The notes: generated by a model from the letters alone, not told the origin. Positions 33,778 to 42,778 are shown, counted from the stretch's first letter. The stretch is DNA of 64,000 bases from Streptomyces regalis (GCF_001509475.1 NZ_LLZG01000198.1:1-64000), one strand, 5' to 3'. Numbers and translations are program-made.

Positions 33778-34787
33778 CCGCCGTACAGCTGCTCATCGGT
33801 TTCGCGACGCTGGTCGTCAACGCCTTCTTCGTGGGCGCCGAGTTCGCGCTGATCTCGGTGCGGCGCTCGCAGATCGAGCCGTACGCCGACCAGGGCGACC
33901 GACGCGCCAAGAGCGTCCTGTGGGGCCTGCAGCACGTATCCGCGCTGATGGCCGCCGCGCAGCTCGGCATCACGCTGTGCACGCTGGTCCTCGGTGTGGT
34001 GGCGGAACCCGCCATCGAGCACCTGCTGGAGCCGGTGTTCCACGCGGTGGGCGTCCCGGAGAGTGCCGGGCATGTGGTGTCCTTCGTGATCGCGCTGGCG
34101 CTGGCCACGTATCTGCACATGCTGCTCGGCGAGATGGTGCCGAAGAACATCGCGCTGGCCGAGCCGGTGCGCAGCGCCCTGCTGCTCGGTCCGCCGCTGG
34201 TGACGCTGTCCCGGGCGCTGCGGCCGGTGATCTTCACGATCAACGCCTTCGCCAACACACTGCTGAAGCTGCTGCGCGTCGAGACGAAGGACGAGGTCAC
34301 CGCGACCTTCTCGGACGCCGAACTGGCCCGCCTGGTGCGCGACTCCGGCGAGGCCGGCCTCATCGACGAGCGCGCGCGGGAGCGGCTGCACGACGCCCTG
34401 GAACTGGGCCGTCGGCCGGTGCGTGACGTCGTGCTTCCGCTGGAACGCGTCGTCTACGCGCGCGTGGGCGTCACGCCGGAGGAGCTGGAGCGGCTGTCGG
34501 CCGAGTCGGGCTTCTCCCGGTTCCCGGTCGTCGACGAGAGCCGCCGCATCGTGGGCTATCTGCATGTGAAGGACGCGCTGGACGCCTCCCCGCGGGACGT
34601 GCCGTTCCAGGTGCGTGACATGCGGCCCATCGCGCGCGTGCGGGAGAGCACGCCGCTGGACGACGTACTCACGGCGATGCGGGGCAGCCGTACGCATCTG
34701 GCGGCCGCGATCGGCGGCGACGGCCGGCTGGCGGGGCTCGTGACCATGGAGGACGTGCTGCGGGAGCTGTTCGGGCAGCGGGCCTGA
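33774..34787 (+). CDS. Second CNNM-like membrane protein (DUF21-CBS)
   Basis: The 337-residue protein is the shorter member of the pair: DUF21 transmembrane domain in residues 1-190, a CBS pair (about 215-335; SRFPVVDESRRIVGYLHVKDAL, GLVTMEDVLRELFG) and no CorC_HlyC domain. Its ATG overlaps the preceding stop (ATGA), so expression is coupled. The conserved GEMVPKNIALAEP loop of the family is present. It probably works with the first protein as a heterodimer in metal-ion transport. Confidence 0.94.
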   Translation: MTAVQLLIGFATLVVNAFFVGAEFALISVRRSQIEPYADQGDRRAKSVLWGLQHVSALMAAAQLGITLCTLVLGVVAEPAIEHLLEPVFHAVGVPESAGHVVSFVIALALATYLHMLLGEMVPKNIALAEPVRSALLLGPPLVTLSRALRPVIFTINAFANTLLKLLRVETKDEVTATFSDAELARLVRDSGEAGLIDERARERLHDALELGRRPVRDVVLPLERVVYARVGVTPEELERLSAESGFSRFPVVDESRRIVGYLHVKDALDASPRDVPFQVRDMRPIARVRESTPLDDVLTAMRGSRTHLAAAIGGDGRLAGLVTMEDVLRELFGQRA

Positions 34788-34873
34788 CGCCGGGTTCCGC
34801 CTGAGTGCCGGCTGCGGTGGTACCCGGGCCGACCGACCGACGGGTATGGAGCCGGGATACCATCTCTGTCGCC

Positions 34874-35656
34874 ATGCAGACGAACCCCACTCACACCAGC
34901 CTGGTCGCGGTCGGCGACTCCTTCACCGAGGGCATGTCGGACCTGCTCCCCGACGGCTCCTACCGGGGCTGGGCCGACCTCCTCGCCGGGCGGATGGCCG
35001 CCCGCACACCCGACTTCCGGTACGCCAACCTCGCGGTGCGCGGGAAGCTGATCGGGCAGATCGTCGAGGAGCAGGTCGACGTGGCGGCCGCGATGGGCGC
35101 CGATGTGATCACGCTGGTCGGTGGGCTCAACGACACGCTGCGGCCCAAGTGCGACATGGGGCGGGTGCGCGGGCTCCTGGAGGAGGCCGTGGAGAAGCTC
35201 GCCCCGTCGTGCCGGCAGCTGGTGCTGATGCGCAGCCCTGGGCGGCAGGGGCCGGTCCTGGAGCGGTTCCGGCCGCGCATGGAGGAGCTGTTCGCCTGCG
35301 TCGACGAGCTGGCCGAGCGGCACGGCGCGGTCGTCGTCGACCTGTACGGGGCCCCGTCGCTCGGCGACCCCCGCATGTGGGACGTGGACCGGCTGCATCT
35401 GACGGCTGAGGGGCACCGCCGGGTCGCGGAGGCAGTGTGGCAGGCGCTCGGCTACGACCCCGAGGACACGGAGTGGCACACGCCGATGCCGGCCACCCTG
35501 CCGCCGGGGTGGGCCGCCCGGCGGATCGCGGACGCCCGGTTCGCTCGGCAGTATCTGCTGCCGTGGATCGGGCGGCGGCTCACGGGACGGTCGTCCGGGG
35601 ACGGGCTGCCGCCGAAGCGGCCGGAGCTGGTGCCGTACGAGGGCCCGGGGGCGTAG
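34874..35656 (+). CDS. SGNH/GDSL-family hydrolase
   Basis: The 260-residue protein is a cytoplasmic SGNH esterase or lipase. Block I is VAVGDSFTEGMSD with the nucleophile serine near residue 15, the block III GxND is GGLNDTL, and block V is DRLHLTAEGHRRV, with the catalytic Asp and His. The start is ATG 34874; an upstream in-frame ATG would add 23 residues without conserved features. There is no signal peptide. About 45 C-terminal residues extend beyond the fold. Substrate unknown. A strong hairpin follows the stop. Confidence 0.92.
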   Translation: MQTNPTHTSLVAVGDSFTEGMSDLLPDGSYRGWADLLAGRMAARTPDFRYANLAVRGKLIGQIVEEQVDVAAAMGADVITLVGGLNDTLRPKCDMGRVRGLLEEAVEKLAPSCRQLVLMRSPGRQGPVLERFRPRMEELFACVDELAERHGAVVVDLYGAPSLGDPRMWDVDRLHLTAEGHRRVAEAVWQALGYDPEDTEWHTPMPATLPPGWAARRIADARFARQYLLPWIGRRLTGRSSGDGLPPKRPELVPYEGPGA

Positions 35657-35672
35657 GGCCGCAGAACGGGAC

Positions 35673-35705
35673 GCGCCCGGTGTTCCCTGGCGGAACACCG
35701 GGCGC
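35673..35705. terminator. Perfect 14-bp hairpin between convergent genes
   Basis: GCGCCCGGTGTTCC (35673-35686) and GGAACACCGGGCGC (35692-35705) pair exactly around a five-base loop. It lies between the SGNH gene and the end of the convergent surface-protein gene, so it probably terminates both. Confidence 0.9.
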
Positions 35706-35720
35706 TGTCACAGGTGTGCG

Positions 35721-36644
35721 CTACTGCTGACGCGCGGCCCGGCTTCGCCGGTACAGGAAGGCTCCGCCGACCAGCAGCGCCCCACTGCCGGCAATGCCTC
35801 CGACGATGGCTGCGGTGTTGGTGCCGGTCTCGGGCATCTTGGGGTGATCCGGCTTCGTGGGCGGTGTCTTGGACGGAGGTGTCGGCTCGGGCTTGTGGGG
35901 AGGCGGTGGCGTCTTGCTGGGCTCGGGTTCGGGCGAGTCGCCGTAGCAGGAGCCGTAGCCGCATTCATCCGGCTCCTCCTTGCCGTATCCGTGGTCCTTC
36001 GGCTCCTCCTTGCCGTAGCCGTAGCCACTCGACTCGTCCTCGCCGTAGCCGTAGCCCTGGTCGCTCGACTCGTCCTCGCCGTAGCCGTAACCGTGGTCCT
36101 TCGGCTTCTCCTTGCCGTAGCCGTGGTCGCTCGGCTTGTCCTTGCCGTAGCCGTGGCCGCTCGGCTTGTCCTTGCCGTAGCCGTGGTCGCTCGGCTTGTC
36201 CTTGCCGTAGCCGTGATCCTTCGGCTTCTCGTCGCCGTAGCCGTGGCCGTGGCCGCTCGGCTTGTCCTGGCCGTAGCCGTGGTCGCTCGGCTTGTCCTGG
36301 CCGTAGCCGTGGTCCTTCGGCTTGTCCTGGCCGTAGCCGGAGTCGCCATAGCCGGTGTCGTTTCCGGAAACGGGCTCCGGGTGATCCATCCCACTGAGCC
36401 TGTCATTCAGCTCATAGAATTTTTCACGCATCGTGCCGAATTTTTCCTGCATCTCGCCGAATTTGTCCTCCAGCCCCTCCGGCCCGTCCGAGTCCCATGG
36501 ATCCGAACGGCCCGGCAGTGCAGCGGCGGAGTTCACCACCGTCCCGTGCATGCGTGGGGCCGCAGACGCCCATGTGCCGTATAGAGACAGGGTGCTGGTC
36601 GCGGCGGCGGCCACGATCAACCCCCTGGTCAGGGCCTGTCGCAT
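35721..36644 (-). CDS. Cell-surface tandem-repeat protein with coiled coil and sortase-like motif
   Basis: I do not recognise this 307-residue protein as a named family. The signal peptide (MRQALTRGLIVAAAATSTL to about residue 28) resembles that of chaplins. A short helical coil with EKFG heptads (about 57-87: GLEDKFGEMQEKFGTMREKF) follows. Then come about twelve GYG-containing decapeptide-like repeats (about 100-228; GYGKDKPSDH, GYGKDKPSGH, GYGEDESS and similar) rich in Tyr, His, Asp and Lys, ending with a CGYGSC pair. A Pro-rich stretch leads to a sortase-type signal at 270-274 (MPETG), a hydrophobic helix and a basic tail (YRRSRAARQQ). This is a wall-anchored stalk. The chosen start is ATG 36644; an ATG at 36692 would precede the signal peptide. 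The reading frame is well supported by codon bias. Confidence 0.88.
   Translation of the reverse strand: MRQALTRGLIVAAAATSTLSLYGTWASAAPRMHGTVVNSAAALPGRSDPWDSDGPEGLEDKFGEMQEKFGTMREKFYELNDRLSGMDHPEPVSGNDTGYGDSGYGQDKPKDHGYGQDKPSDHGYGQDKPSGHGHGYGDEKPKDHGYGKDKPSDHGYGKDKPSGHGYGKDKPSDHGYGKEKPKDHGYGYGEDESSDQGYGYGEDESSGYGYGKEEPKDHGYGKEEPDECGYGSCYGDSPEPEPSKTPPPPHKPEPTPPSKTPPTKPDHPKMPETGTNTAAIVGGIAGSGALLVGGAFLYRRSRAARQQ
35955..36345. repeat. DNA tandem repeats encoding the GYG repeats
   Basis: About twelve imperfect 30-base units with the core CCGTAGCCGTGGTCGCTCGG (as read on the plus strand) span this region. The middle units, alternating GGTCGCTCGGCTTGTCCTT with GGCCGCTCGG, are nearly identical, so copy number may vary by slippage. 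They code the GYGxDKPSxH units of the surface protein. Confidence 0.9.
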
Positions 36645-36931
36645 TCTCGTTGTCTTTCTCTCAGGCGGAATGGGGAATCCGACGTCGGTCATTGACGCGA
36701 TCTTGTCGATTGCCGGAATTCGCAAGGTCATCGCAGGAGCCGTGATGCCACATGTTCAAACTCGCCACGACCTGCAGACTATGAACGAGATATGGAGGTC
36801 TTAGAAACGGGACGCGTCGACGACCAGGGAATTCACCCGATCGCCCGTATGCGCGGGCGGCCCTGCCCCGGGGCGCTCCGGACCGTATGGACGATCGGGG
36901 CCCCTCCGGGCGGCGGGTAAACTCCGTGCAC

Positions 36932-38374
36932 GTGACTTCTGCGCCCGCCAAGCCCCGCATCCCGAACGTCCTCGCCGGACGCTACGCCTCCACCGAGCTC
37001 GCCACGCTCTGGTCCCCCGAGCAGAAGGTGAAGTTGGAGCGGCAGCTCTGGCTCGCCGTGTTGCGGGCCCAGAAGGACCTCGGGATCGAGGTGCCGGACG
37101 CGGCGATCGCCGACTACGAGCGCGTCCTGGACACCGTCGATCTGGCCTCCATCGCCGAGCGCGAGAAGGTCACACGGCACGACGTGAAGGCGCGGATCGA
37201 GGAGTTCAACGACCTCGCCGGGCACGAGCACGTACACAAGGGCATGACGTCCCGCGACCTCACGGAGAACGTCGAGCAGCTGCAGATCCGGCTCTCGCTG
37301 GAGCTGATGCGCGACCGCACGGTTGCCGTCCTGGCCCGCCTCGGCAAGCTGGCCGGCGAGTACGGCGAGCTGGTCATGGCCGGCCGCTCGCACAACGTCG
37401 CCGCGCAGGCCACGACGCTGGGCAAGCGCTTCGCGACCGCCGCCGACGAGCTGCTCGTCGCGTACGGCCGGGTCGAGGAGTTGCTCGGCCGCTACCCGCT
37501 GCGCGGCATCAAGGGCCCGGTGGGCACGGCTCAGGACATGCTGGACCTGCTCGGCGGGGACGCGTCGAAGCTGGCGGACCTGGAGGGCCGGATCGCCGGG
37601 CACCTGGGCTTCTCGCAGGCGTTCACCTCGGTCGGCCAGGTCTACCCGCGCTCGCTCGACTACGAGGTCGTGACCGCGCTGGTGCAGCTGGCGGCGGCAC
37701 CGTCCTCGCTGGCGAAGACGATCCGGCTGATGGCCGGGCACGAGCTGGTGACCGAGGGCTTCAAGCCGGGCCAGGTCGGCTCCTCCGCGATGCCGCACAA
37801 GATGAACACCCGCTCCTGCGAGCGCGTCAACGGCCTCATGGTGATCCTGCGCGGCTACGCCTCGATGACCGGCGAGCTGGCGGGCGACCAGTGGAACGAG
37901 GGCGACGTGTCCTGCTCGGTGGTGCGCCGGGTCGCGCTGCCGGACGCGTTCTTCGCGCTGGACGGGCTGCTGGAGACGTTCCTGACGGTGCTCGACGAGT
38001 TCGGTGCCTTCCCGGCGGTCGTGGCGCGTGAGCTGGACCGTTACCTGCCGTTCCTCGCCACCACCAAGGTGCTGATGGGCGCGGTGCGCGCGGGCGTGGG
38101 CCGTGAGCTGGCGCACGAGGCGATCAAGGAGAACGCCGTCGCCTCCGCGCTGGCGATGCGCGAGCAGGGCGCCGAGCGCAACGAGCTGCTCGACAAGCTG
38201 GCCGCCGACGAGCGCATCCCGCTCGACCGCGACCAGCTGGACGCGCTGATGGCCGACAAGCTGTCCTTCACGGGCGCCGCGGCCGACCAGGTCGGCCTCG
38301 TGGTGGGCCGCATCGAGGAGATCGTGAAGCAGCGCCCCGAGGCCGCGGGATACACGCCCGGGGCGATCCTCTGA
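36932..38374 (+). CDS. purB: Adenylosuccinate lyase
   Basis: PurB cleaves adenylosuccinate and SAICAR in purine synthesis. The 480-residue protein starts at GTG 36932 (VTSAPAKPRIPNVLAGRYAS), a start conserved in streptomycetes; a GTG six bases upstream is an alternative. The lyase signature GSSAMPHKMNTRSCERVNGL carries the catalytic serine, and the HEHVHKGMTSRDLTENVEQL and GRSHNVAAQATTLGKRF regions hold the catalytic histidines. Length is typical. It heads a probable operon with the glycosylase gene 21 bases after its stop. The region ahead (36842-36859) has a CGCCCG/CGGGCG hairpin. Confidence 0.97.
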   Translation: MTSAPAKPRIPNVLAGRYASTELATLWSPEQKVKLERQLWLAVLRAQKDLGIEVPDAAIADYERVLDTVDLASIAEREKVTRHDVKARIEEFNDLAGHEHVHKGMTSRDLTENVEQLQIRLSLELMRDRTVAVLARLGKLAGEYGELVMAGRSHNVAAQATTLGKRFATAADELLVAYGRVEELLGRYPLRGIKGPVGTAQDMLDLLGGDASKLADLEGRIAGHLGFSQAFTSVGQVYPRSLDYEVVTALVQLAAAPSSLAKTIRLMAGHELVTEGFKPGQVGSSAMPHKMNTRSCERVNGLMVILRGYASMTGELAGDQWNEGDVSCSVVRRVALPDAFFALDGLLETFLTVLDEFGAFPAVVARELDRYLPFLATTKVLMGAVRAGVGRELAHEAIKENAVASALAMREQGAERNELLDKLAADERIPLDRDQLDALMADKLSFTGAAADQVGLVVGRIEEIVKQRPEAAGYTPGAIL

Positions 38375-38394
38375 CGCGCTTCACCGCCGAGGAG

Positions 38395-38916
38395 TTGGAG
38401 ACCGCTCGCGACCGTCTGGTGCCGGACGTGATCGCGGACGGTCTCCATGTCCTGTTCTGCGGCATCAACCCTGGTCTGATGACGGCGGCGACGGGTCATC
38501 ACTTCGCCCGCCCCGGCAACCGCTTCTGGCCGGTCCTTCATCTGTCCGGGTTCACGCCGAGGCTCATGAAACCGTCGGAGCAGGGCGAGTTGCTGTCCTT
38601 CGGGCTCGGCATCACCAACGTCGTCGCCCGGGCCACCGCGCGGGCCGACGAGCTGAGCGCCGAGGAGTACCGCGAGGGCGGCCGGCTGCTGGCGACGAAG
38701 GTGGCGCGGCTGCGGCCGCGTTGGCTGGCCGTCGTGGGGGTCACCGCGTATCGGTCCGCGTTCGACGACCGCAAGGCCCAGGTGGGACCGCAGGAGCGGG
38801 TGATCGGGGACACGCGCGTGTGGGTGCTGCCGAATCCGAGCGGGCTGAACGCGCATTGGACGGCGCAGACGATGGCGGAGGAGTTCGCGCGGTTGCGGGT
38901 GGCGGCGGAGGCCTGA
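38395..38916 (+). CDS. mug: G/U mismatch-specific DNA glycosylase
   Basis: The 173-residue protein is a Mug/TDG-type glycosylase that removes uracil or thymine mispaired with guanine. The hallmark GINPGL near residue 23 and the C-terminal LPNPSGLNAHW segment are present; NRFWPVLHLSGFTPRLM is the DNA-binding region. The start is uncertain: TTG 38395 is the first standard one, but homologous sequence seems to run upstream (TRFTAEELE), so a CTG at 38371 overlapping the purB stop is possible. It is transcribed with purB. Confidence 0.9.
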   Translation: METARDRLVPDVIADGLHVLFCGINPGLMTAATGHHFARPGNRFWPVLHLSGFTPRLMKPSEQGELLSFGLGITNVVARATARADELSAEEYREGGRLLATKVARLRPRWLAVVGVTAYRSAFDDRKAQVGPQERVIGDTRVWVLPNPSGLNAHWTAQTMAEEFARLRVAAEA

Positions 38917-38919
38917 GGG

Positions 38920-39063
38920 TCAGACCGGGTCGATGTCCGTGACGGCAACGAACAGCCGAGGCTGGTTCTCGTCGTCCCGGTCCGCCACCGCCAGGGTGAC
39001 CCAGCGTCCGGTGCCGCCCGGCTGCCTCGTAGGCGTGGCAATCGTCCGCCTCCGGCCACTCAC
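38920..39063 (-). pseudogene. Possible 47-residue PAS-like remnant
   Basis: A short frame from GTG 39063 to the stop at 38920 reads like the C-terminal strands of a PAS/PAC domain: GRWVTLAVADRDDENQPRLF followed by VAVTDIDPV. It is too short for a whole domain, so it may be the remains of a sensor protein, and the true gene may be lost. It shares a 228-base gap with a 22-base tandem repeat. Confidence 0.4.
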
Positions 39064-39092
39064 GCTGTGATCCAGTAAACCGGCCCCCACTG

Positions 39093-39136
39093 ACAATTGG
39101 CTGGGCGTCAGTCGGCAATTGGCTGGGTGTCAGTCG
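39093..39136. repeat. 22-bp tandem repeat containing AATTGGCTGGG
   Basis: ACAATTGGCTGGGCGTCAGTCG (39093-39114 in two pieces) is followed directly by a copy (39115-39136) differing at two positions. ACTGAC ahead of the first unit pairs with its GTCAGT. It sits at the end of the ABC-2 permease gene and may serve as terminator or regulator site. Confidence 0.65.
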
Positions 39137-39144
39137 CCCTGGGG

Positions 39145-39870
39145 TCAGGCGTCCCGTCGCCGTACGCTCCACGCTCCCGCCAGCAACGCAGCCGCCGTCC
39201 ACAGAGCCGTCACTGCCAATCCCGACCAGGGCCCAAGGGTGCCGTCGTACGTCTGATACATGACGATCTGGCCGGCCTTGTCGGGCAGGAAGTCCGCGAC
39301 GGTGCCCGCGGCGTCGCCGATCACGAACGACACCACGAGGATGAACGGGATCAGGAGGGAGAGGGTGGCCACGCCGCTGCGCAGCAGGGCGGTGAGGCCC
39401 GCCGCGAACAGGGCGATCAGCATGAGGTAGATCCCGCAGCCCAGGACCGCATGCACCTGTTCGGCGACCGTGAGCTCCCGCGCCACGGAGCCGAGTCCCG
39501 CGCGTGCCACGACGAGCGCCGTGACGGCGGTGATCAGTCCGACGAGCAGGGCCGGGACGGCGATGGCCGTCACCTTGGCGGCGAACCACCGTCCGCGCTG
39601 CGGAACCGCTGCGAGCGTCTGCCGGAGCGCACCCCCGTGGTACTCCGACGACACGGCCATCGCCCCGAACGAGATGGCCGCGATCTGCCCCGGCAGGACC
39701 CCGGACAGCGCCGTGAAGAGCGGGTCGAACTCCGGGTCGGAGCTGCCGTCGGTGCCGGCCAGCGCGGAGAACGACGTGGTCACGGCGAACAGCGCCAGCA
39801 GCGCTCCCGGCAGCGAGCGGAGGGTACGGATCTTGAGCCACTCCGAGTGGAGTACGGGTGCGAATGCCAT
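39145..39870 (-). CDS. ABC-2 type permease
   Basis: The 241-residue protein is the membrane component of an ABC-2 exporter. About six hydrophobic helices are visible: LPGALLALFAVTTSF, the ISFGAMAVSSEYHGGALRQTL region with its EY motif common to this permease class, AIAVPALLVGLITAVTAL, VLGCGIYLMLIALFAAGLTALL, LSLLIPFILVVSFVI and WSGLAVTALWTAAALLAGAW. It starts three bases after the ATPase stop on the same strand. Together they should export a drug, lipid or peptide, controlled by the divergent two-component system. Confidence 0.9.
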   Translation of the reverse strand: MAFAPVLHSEWLKIRTLRSLPGALLALFAVTTSFSALAGTDGSSDPEFDPLFTALSGVLPGQIAAISFGAMAVSSEYHGGALRQTLAAVPQRGRWFAAKVTAIAVPALLVGLITAVTALVVARAGLGSVARELTVAEQVHAVLGCGIYLMLIALFAAGLTALLRSGVATLSLLIPFILVVSFVIGDAAGTVADFLPDKAGQIVMYQTYDGTLGPWSGLAVTALWTAAALLAGAWSVRRRDA

Positions 39871-39873
39871 GGT

Positions 39874-40794
39874 TCAGGCCTCCTGGGGCTGTGCGGTGAA
39901 CTCGGCCTCGGTCGAGGTCAGATCGAGATAGGCCTGCTCCAATGTGCCTTCCTCCGCGGCGAGTTCGAGGACGGGGATGCCTGCCTGGGAGATCAGGCGG
40001 CCGATGTCGTCCACGCGCGCGTGGTGCACGGTCCAGTGCCCGTCCTCGTGCTGGACGGCATCGTGACCATGTCGGGCGAGGACGGTCTTGAGGGCGGTGG
40101 CGTCCGGGGTGCGGATGCGGACGCGGGGTTCCACGCGCGCGTGGATGAACTCCCGCATCGGGGTGTCGGCCAGCAGGCGTCCCCGGCCGAGGACCACGAG
40201 GTGGTCGGCGAAGGACGCGGTCTCGTTCATGAGGTGGCTGGAGACCAGGACCGTGCGCCCCTCCCCCGCGAGGCGACGCAGCAACCCGCGTATCCAGATG
40301 ATGCCTTCGGGGTCGAGGCCGTTGGACGGCTCGTCGAGCATGACGACCTCTGGGTCGCCGAGGAGGGCGGCGGCGATGCCGAGCCGCTGGCGCATGCCCA
40401 GGGAGTACGTCTTCACCCGGCGCCGCGCCACCGACGCGAGCCCCGTCTCCTCCAGCACCTCGTCGACCCTGCGGTTCGGGATGCGGTTGCTCGCGGCCAG
40501 CACGCACAGATGGTCGCGAGCGGTGCGGGAGCCGTGCGCGGCCCGGGCGTCGAGCAACGCGCCCACGTGGCGCAGGGGTTCGTGGAGCGTCGCGTAGGCT
40601 CGGCCGCCGACCGCGGCGGTTCCGGAGGTCGGCCGGTCGAGGCCGAGCACGAGCCGCATGGTGGTGGACTTCCCGGCGCCGTTGGGCCCGAGGAAGCCGG
40701 TGACGCGGCCGGGCTCGACGCGGAAGGTGAGCTGGTCCACGGCCCGGCGGGCGCCGTACTCCTTGGTGAGGTCTTGGACGTCGATACTGGTCAT
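39874..40794 (-). CDS. ABC-2 transporter ATP-binding protein
   Basis: The 306-residue protein is a DrrA/CcmA-like ATPase. Walker A is GPNGAGKST, the signature YSLGMRQRLG, Walker B VVMLDEPSNGLDPEG, and the H-loop SSHLMNE. The C-terminal domain (after residue 225) is typical of daunorubicin-resistance-type ATPases. ATG 40794 is divergent from the sensor kinase, with a 108-base intergenic region holding an inverted repeat. The permease follows after three bases. Confidence 0.95.
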   Translation of the reverse strand: MTSIDVQDLTKEYGARRAVDQLTFRVEPGRVTGFLGPNGAGKSTTMRLVLGLDRPTSGTAAVGGRAYATLHEPLRHVGALLDARAAHGSRTARDHLCVLAASNRIPNRRVDEVLEETGLASVARRRVKTYSLGMRQRLGIAAALLGDPEVVMLDEPSNGLDPEGIIWIRGLLRRLAGEGRTVLVSSHLMNETASFADHLVVLGRGRLLADTPMREFIHARVEPRVRIRTPDATALKTVLARHGHDAVQHEDGHWTVHHARVDDIGRLISQAGIPVLELAAEEGTLEQAYLDLTSTEAEFTAQPQEA

Positions 40795-40850
40795 GGCAGC
40801 AGCCTGGCCGTTCGTGACGGGTCGGGGACTCCCCCGCGCGAGGAGTTCGT

Positions 40851-40868
40851 CTCCCCCGTGCGGGGGAG
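40851..40868. promoter_or_regulatory. Inverted repeat CTCCCCCG-N2-CGGGGGAG
   Basis: The perfect eight-base arms lie between the exporter and the two-component genes. A related half-site ACTCCCCCGCGCGAGGAG lies about 20 bases before it, so two response-regulator binding sites are plausible. Confidence 0.5.
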
Positions 40869-40902
40869 GTCCGTTGTCAGTGGTGGCTGGCACGATGACG
40901 AA

Positions 40903-42072
40903 ATGGTCCGCTTGCTGCGCCCGTTCGGCCGGGCGGTGACGTACACACGATTGCTGCATCTGTTCATCGCCATCGTGTGGCCGTCGATGCTGCTGTTCAT
41001 CCAGGAGGCGTGGTGGACCTGGGCGCTGGCGGCCGTGCTGCTCGCCCCCGCCGGGCTGGTGCCCGCGATGCGCACCGTGGAGGGGATGCAGGCAAGGCTG
41101 CTGCTGACCGGTCACCGGCACGACAGCGCGAGCACCGACATCGTCGTCGCACCGTCTGTCTCTTGGAGCGACCGGGGGCGGCTCGTCGTGTGGCTGGAGG
41201 CGCGGCTCCTGCTCGGCTGTGCCACCTCGATGTTCATCGTCCAACTGCTGCTCGCCTCAGTGGACTTGGTGTCGTCGGCGTTCGGCCGCGAGGTCGAGGA
41301 GGGCGTGCTGCTCTTCCTCGACGGTCACCACTGGTGGCATGTCCTGCTCGCGCCCTTGTCGCTGGGCGTGCTGGCGCTGACCGTGGTCGGCTCGGGCCTG
41401 CTCATCACCGCGCTCGCCCACCGTCTCCTGGGCCCTTCCCCCGCCGAGCGCCTCGCTGCCATGGAGGAGCGCACCGAGCAACTCCTGGAACGCACCCGCA
41501 TCGCCCGCGAACTGCACGACTCGATCGGCCATGCCCTGACCGTGGCCGTGGTGCAGGCGGGTGCCGCGCGCGCGGCGGGCAACCCCGCCTTCACGGACCG
41601 GGCCTTGGACGCCATCGAGGAGACCGGCCGGGCCGCGCTGGAGGACCTGGAGCGGGTCCTCGGCATCCTGCGCGAGTCCGAGCGGCCGGTCAGCAGCAGG
41701 CCGACACTCACGGACGCCGACCGGCTGCTGGAGTCCGCACGTACCTCCGGCGCGAAGGTCGACGTCGACATGACCGGACCCTTGGAGACAGTGCCGGGCC
41801 CTGTCTCCCGGGAGGGCTACCGCATCCTCCAGGAGTCGCTGACCAATGTGCTGCGGCACGCGGGCTCCGTCCCGGTGCGGATCCGCATCGAGGTCACGGA
41901 CGGCACCCTCGTCATGGAGGTCCGCAATCCGCTCACCACCGACATACCCGGGCCCGGCAGAGGCAGCGGCTTGCGCGGCATACGCGAGCGCGCGGCCCTG
42001 CTGGGCGGACGGGCGCGGACCGGCCCCGACGAAGGGGACTGGCAGGTACATGTTGAGCTGCCGCTGAGTTGA
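40903..42072 (+). CDS. Sensor histidine kinase (NarL-type, HisKA_3)
   Basis: The 389-residue kinase has an N-terminal membrane domain with about four to five helices (residues 15-165), a HisKA_3 dimerisation domain with the phosphohistidine in [19 protein letters not shown] (near 205), and an HATPase domain with [17 protein letters not shown] (N-box) and [18 protein letters not shown] (G-box). The start is ATG 40903; a much longer frame upstream lies inside the divergent ATPase and is not coding. It pairs with the response regulator 14 bases downstream and probably controls the ABC-2 exporter. Confidence 0.93.
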   Translation: MVRLLRPFGRAVTYTRLLHLFIAIVWPSMLLFIQEAWWTWALAAVLLAPAGLVPAMRTVEGMQARLLLTGHRHDSASTDIVVAPSVSWSDRGRLVVWLEARLLLGCATSMFIVQLLLASVDLVSSAFGREVEEGVLLFLDGHHWWHVLLAPLSLGVLALTVVGSGLLITALAHRLLGPSPAERLAAMEERTEQLLERTRIARELHDSIGHALTVAVVQAGAARAAGNPAFTDRALDAIEETGRAALEDLERVLGILRESERPVSSRPTLTDADRLLESARTSGAKVDVDMTGPLETVPGPVSREGYRILQESLTNVLRHAGSVPVRIRIEVTDGTLVMEVRNPLTTDIPGPGRGSGLRGIRERAALLGGRARTGPDEGDWQVHVELPLS

Positions 42073-42086
42073 TCTACGCTGGCCGG

Positions 42087-42749
42087 ATGCCGGTCACCGT
42101 TCTCCTAGTCGACGACGAACCCCTCGTACGCGCCGGTCTGCGGGCCGTGTTGGAGGCGCAGCCCGATATCGAGGTCGTCGGGGAGGCGGCCGACGGGGCG
42201 GCGGTGATTCCGCTCGTGCGGCAGCTGCGGCCCGACGTGGTCGCCATGGACGTGCGGATGCCGCTGCTGGACGGGATCGAGGCCACGCGCGCGGTGCTGC
42301 GCACGGTGGACGAGCCACCGAAGATCGTCGTCGTCACGACCTTCGAGAACGACGAGTACGTGTACGAGGCGCTGAGGGCCGGTGCCGACGGGTTCCTGCT
42401 GAAGCGGGCCCGGCCGGCCGAGATCGTGCACGCGGTGCGGCTGGTCGCCGAGGGCGAGTCGCTGCTGTTCCCCGCCTCGGTGCGGCAGCTCGCCGCGCAG
42501 TACGGCGACGACGGAGGGAACCGGGCGGCGCGCGCCGTACTGGAGCGGGCCCGGCTCACCGAGCGGGAGGCCGAGGTGCTGCGGCTGATGGCGCGCGGTC
42601 TGTCGAACGCGGAGATCGCCGCCCGGCTGGTCGTCGGCACGGAGACGGTGAAGTCGCATGTGAGTGCCGTCCTGGCCAAGCTCGGGGCGCGGGATCGCAC
42701 ACAGGCGGTGATCACGGCGTACGAGTCGGGGTTCGTGGCGCCGGGGTGA
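42087..42749 (+). CDS. NarL/FixJ-family response regulator
   Basis: The 220-residue regulator starts at ATG 42087. The receiver domain (residues 3-120) has [12 protein letters not shown] with the acidic pair, the phosphorylatable Asp 54 in [12 protein letters not shown], and the lysine in LLKRARP. The C-terminal LuxR-type HTH (155-215) reads [36 protein letters not shown]. It is co-transcribed with the kinase 14 bases upstream. Its likely target is the divergent exporter and itself. Confidence 0.96.
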   Translation: MPVTVLLVDDEPLVRAGLRAVLEAQPDIEVVGEAADGAAVIPLVRQLRPDVVAMDVRMPLLDGIEATRAVLRTVDEPPKIVVVTTFENDEYVYEALRAGADGFLLKRARPAEIVHAVRLVAEGESLLFPASVRQLAAQYGDDGGNRAARAVLERARLTEREAEVLRLMARGLSNAEIAARLVVGTETVKSHVSAVLAKLGARDRTQAVITAYESGFVAPG

Positions 42750-42778
42750 TCCGGGCGGGCGGGGTGATCCGGGCAGGC
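42743..42778. repeat. 18-bp tandem repeat after the response regulator
   Basis: GGGGTGATCCGGGCGGGC (42743-42760) is followed by GGGGTGATCCGGGCAGGC (42761-42778), with one difference. The first unit spans the stop codon of the response-regulator gene. Confidence 0.7.

Noticed and set aside
38741..40507. 588-codon minus-strand frame across the glycosylase and ABC-2 genes
   Set aside because: Conflicts with two clear genes and is Arg/Gly-rich.
39097..40902. N-terminal extension of the histidine kinase by about 600 codons
   Set aside because: Lies antisense to the ABC-2 genes; the kinase domain order starts at 40903.
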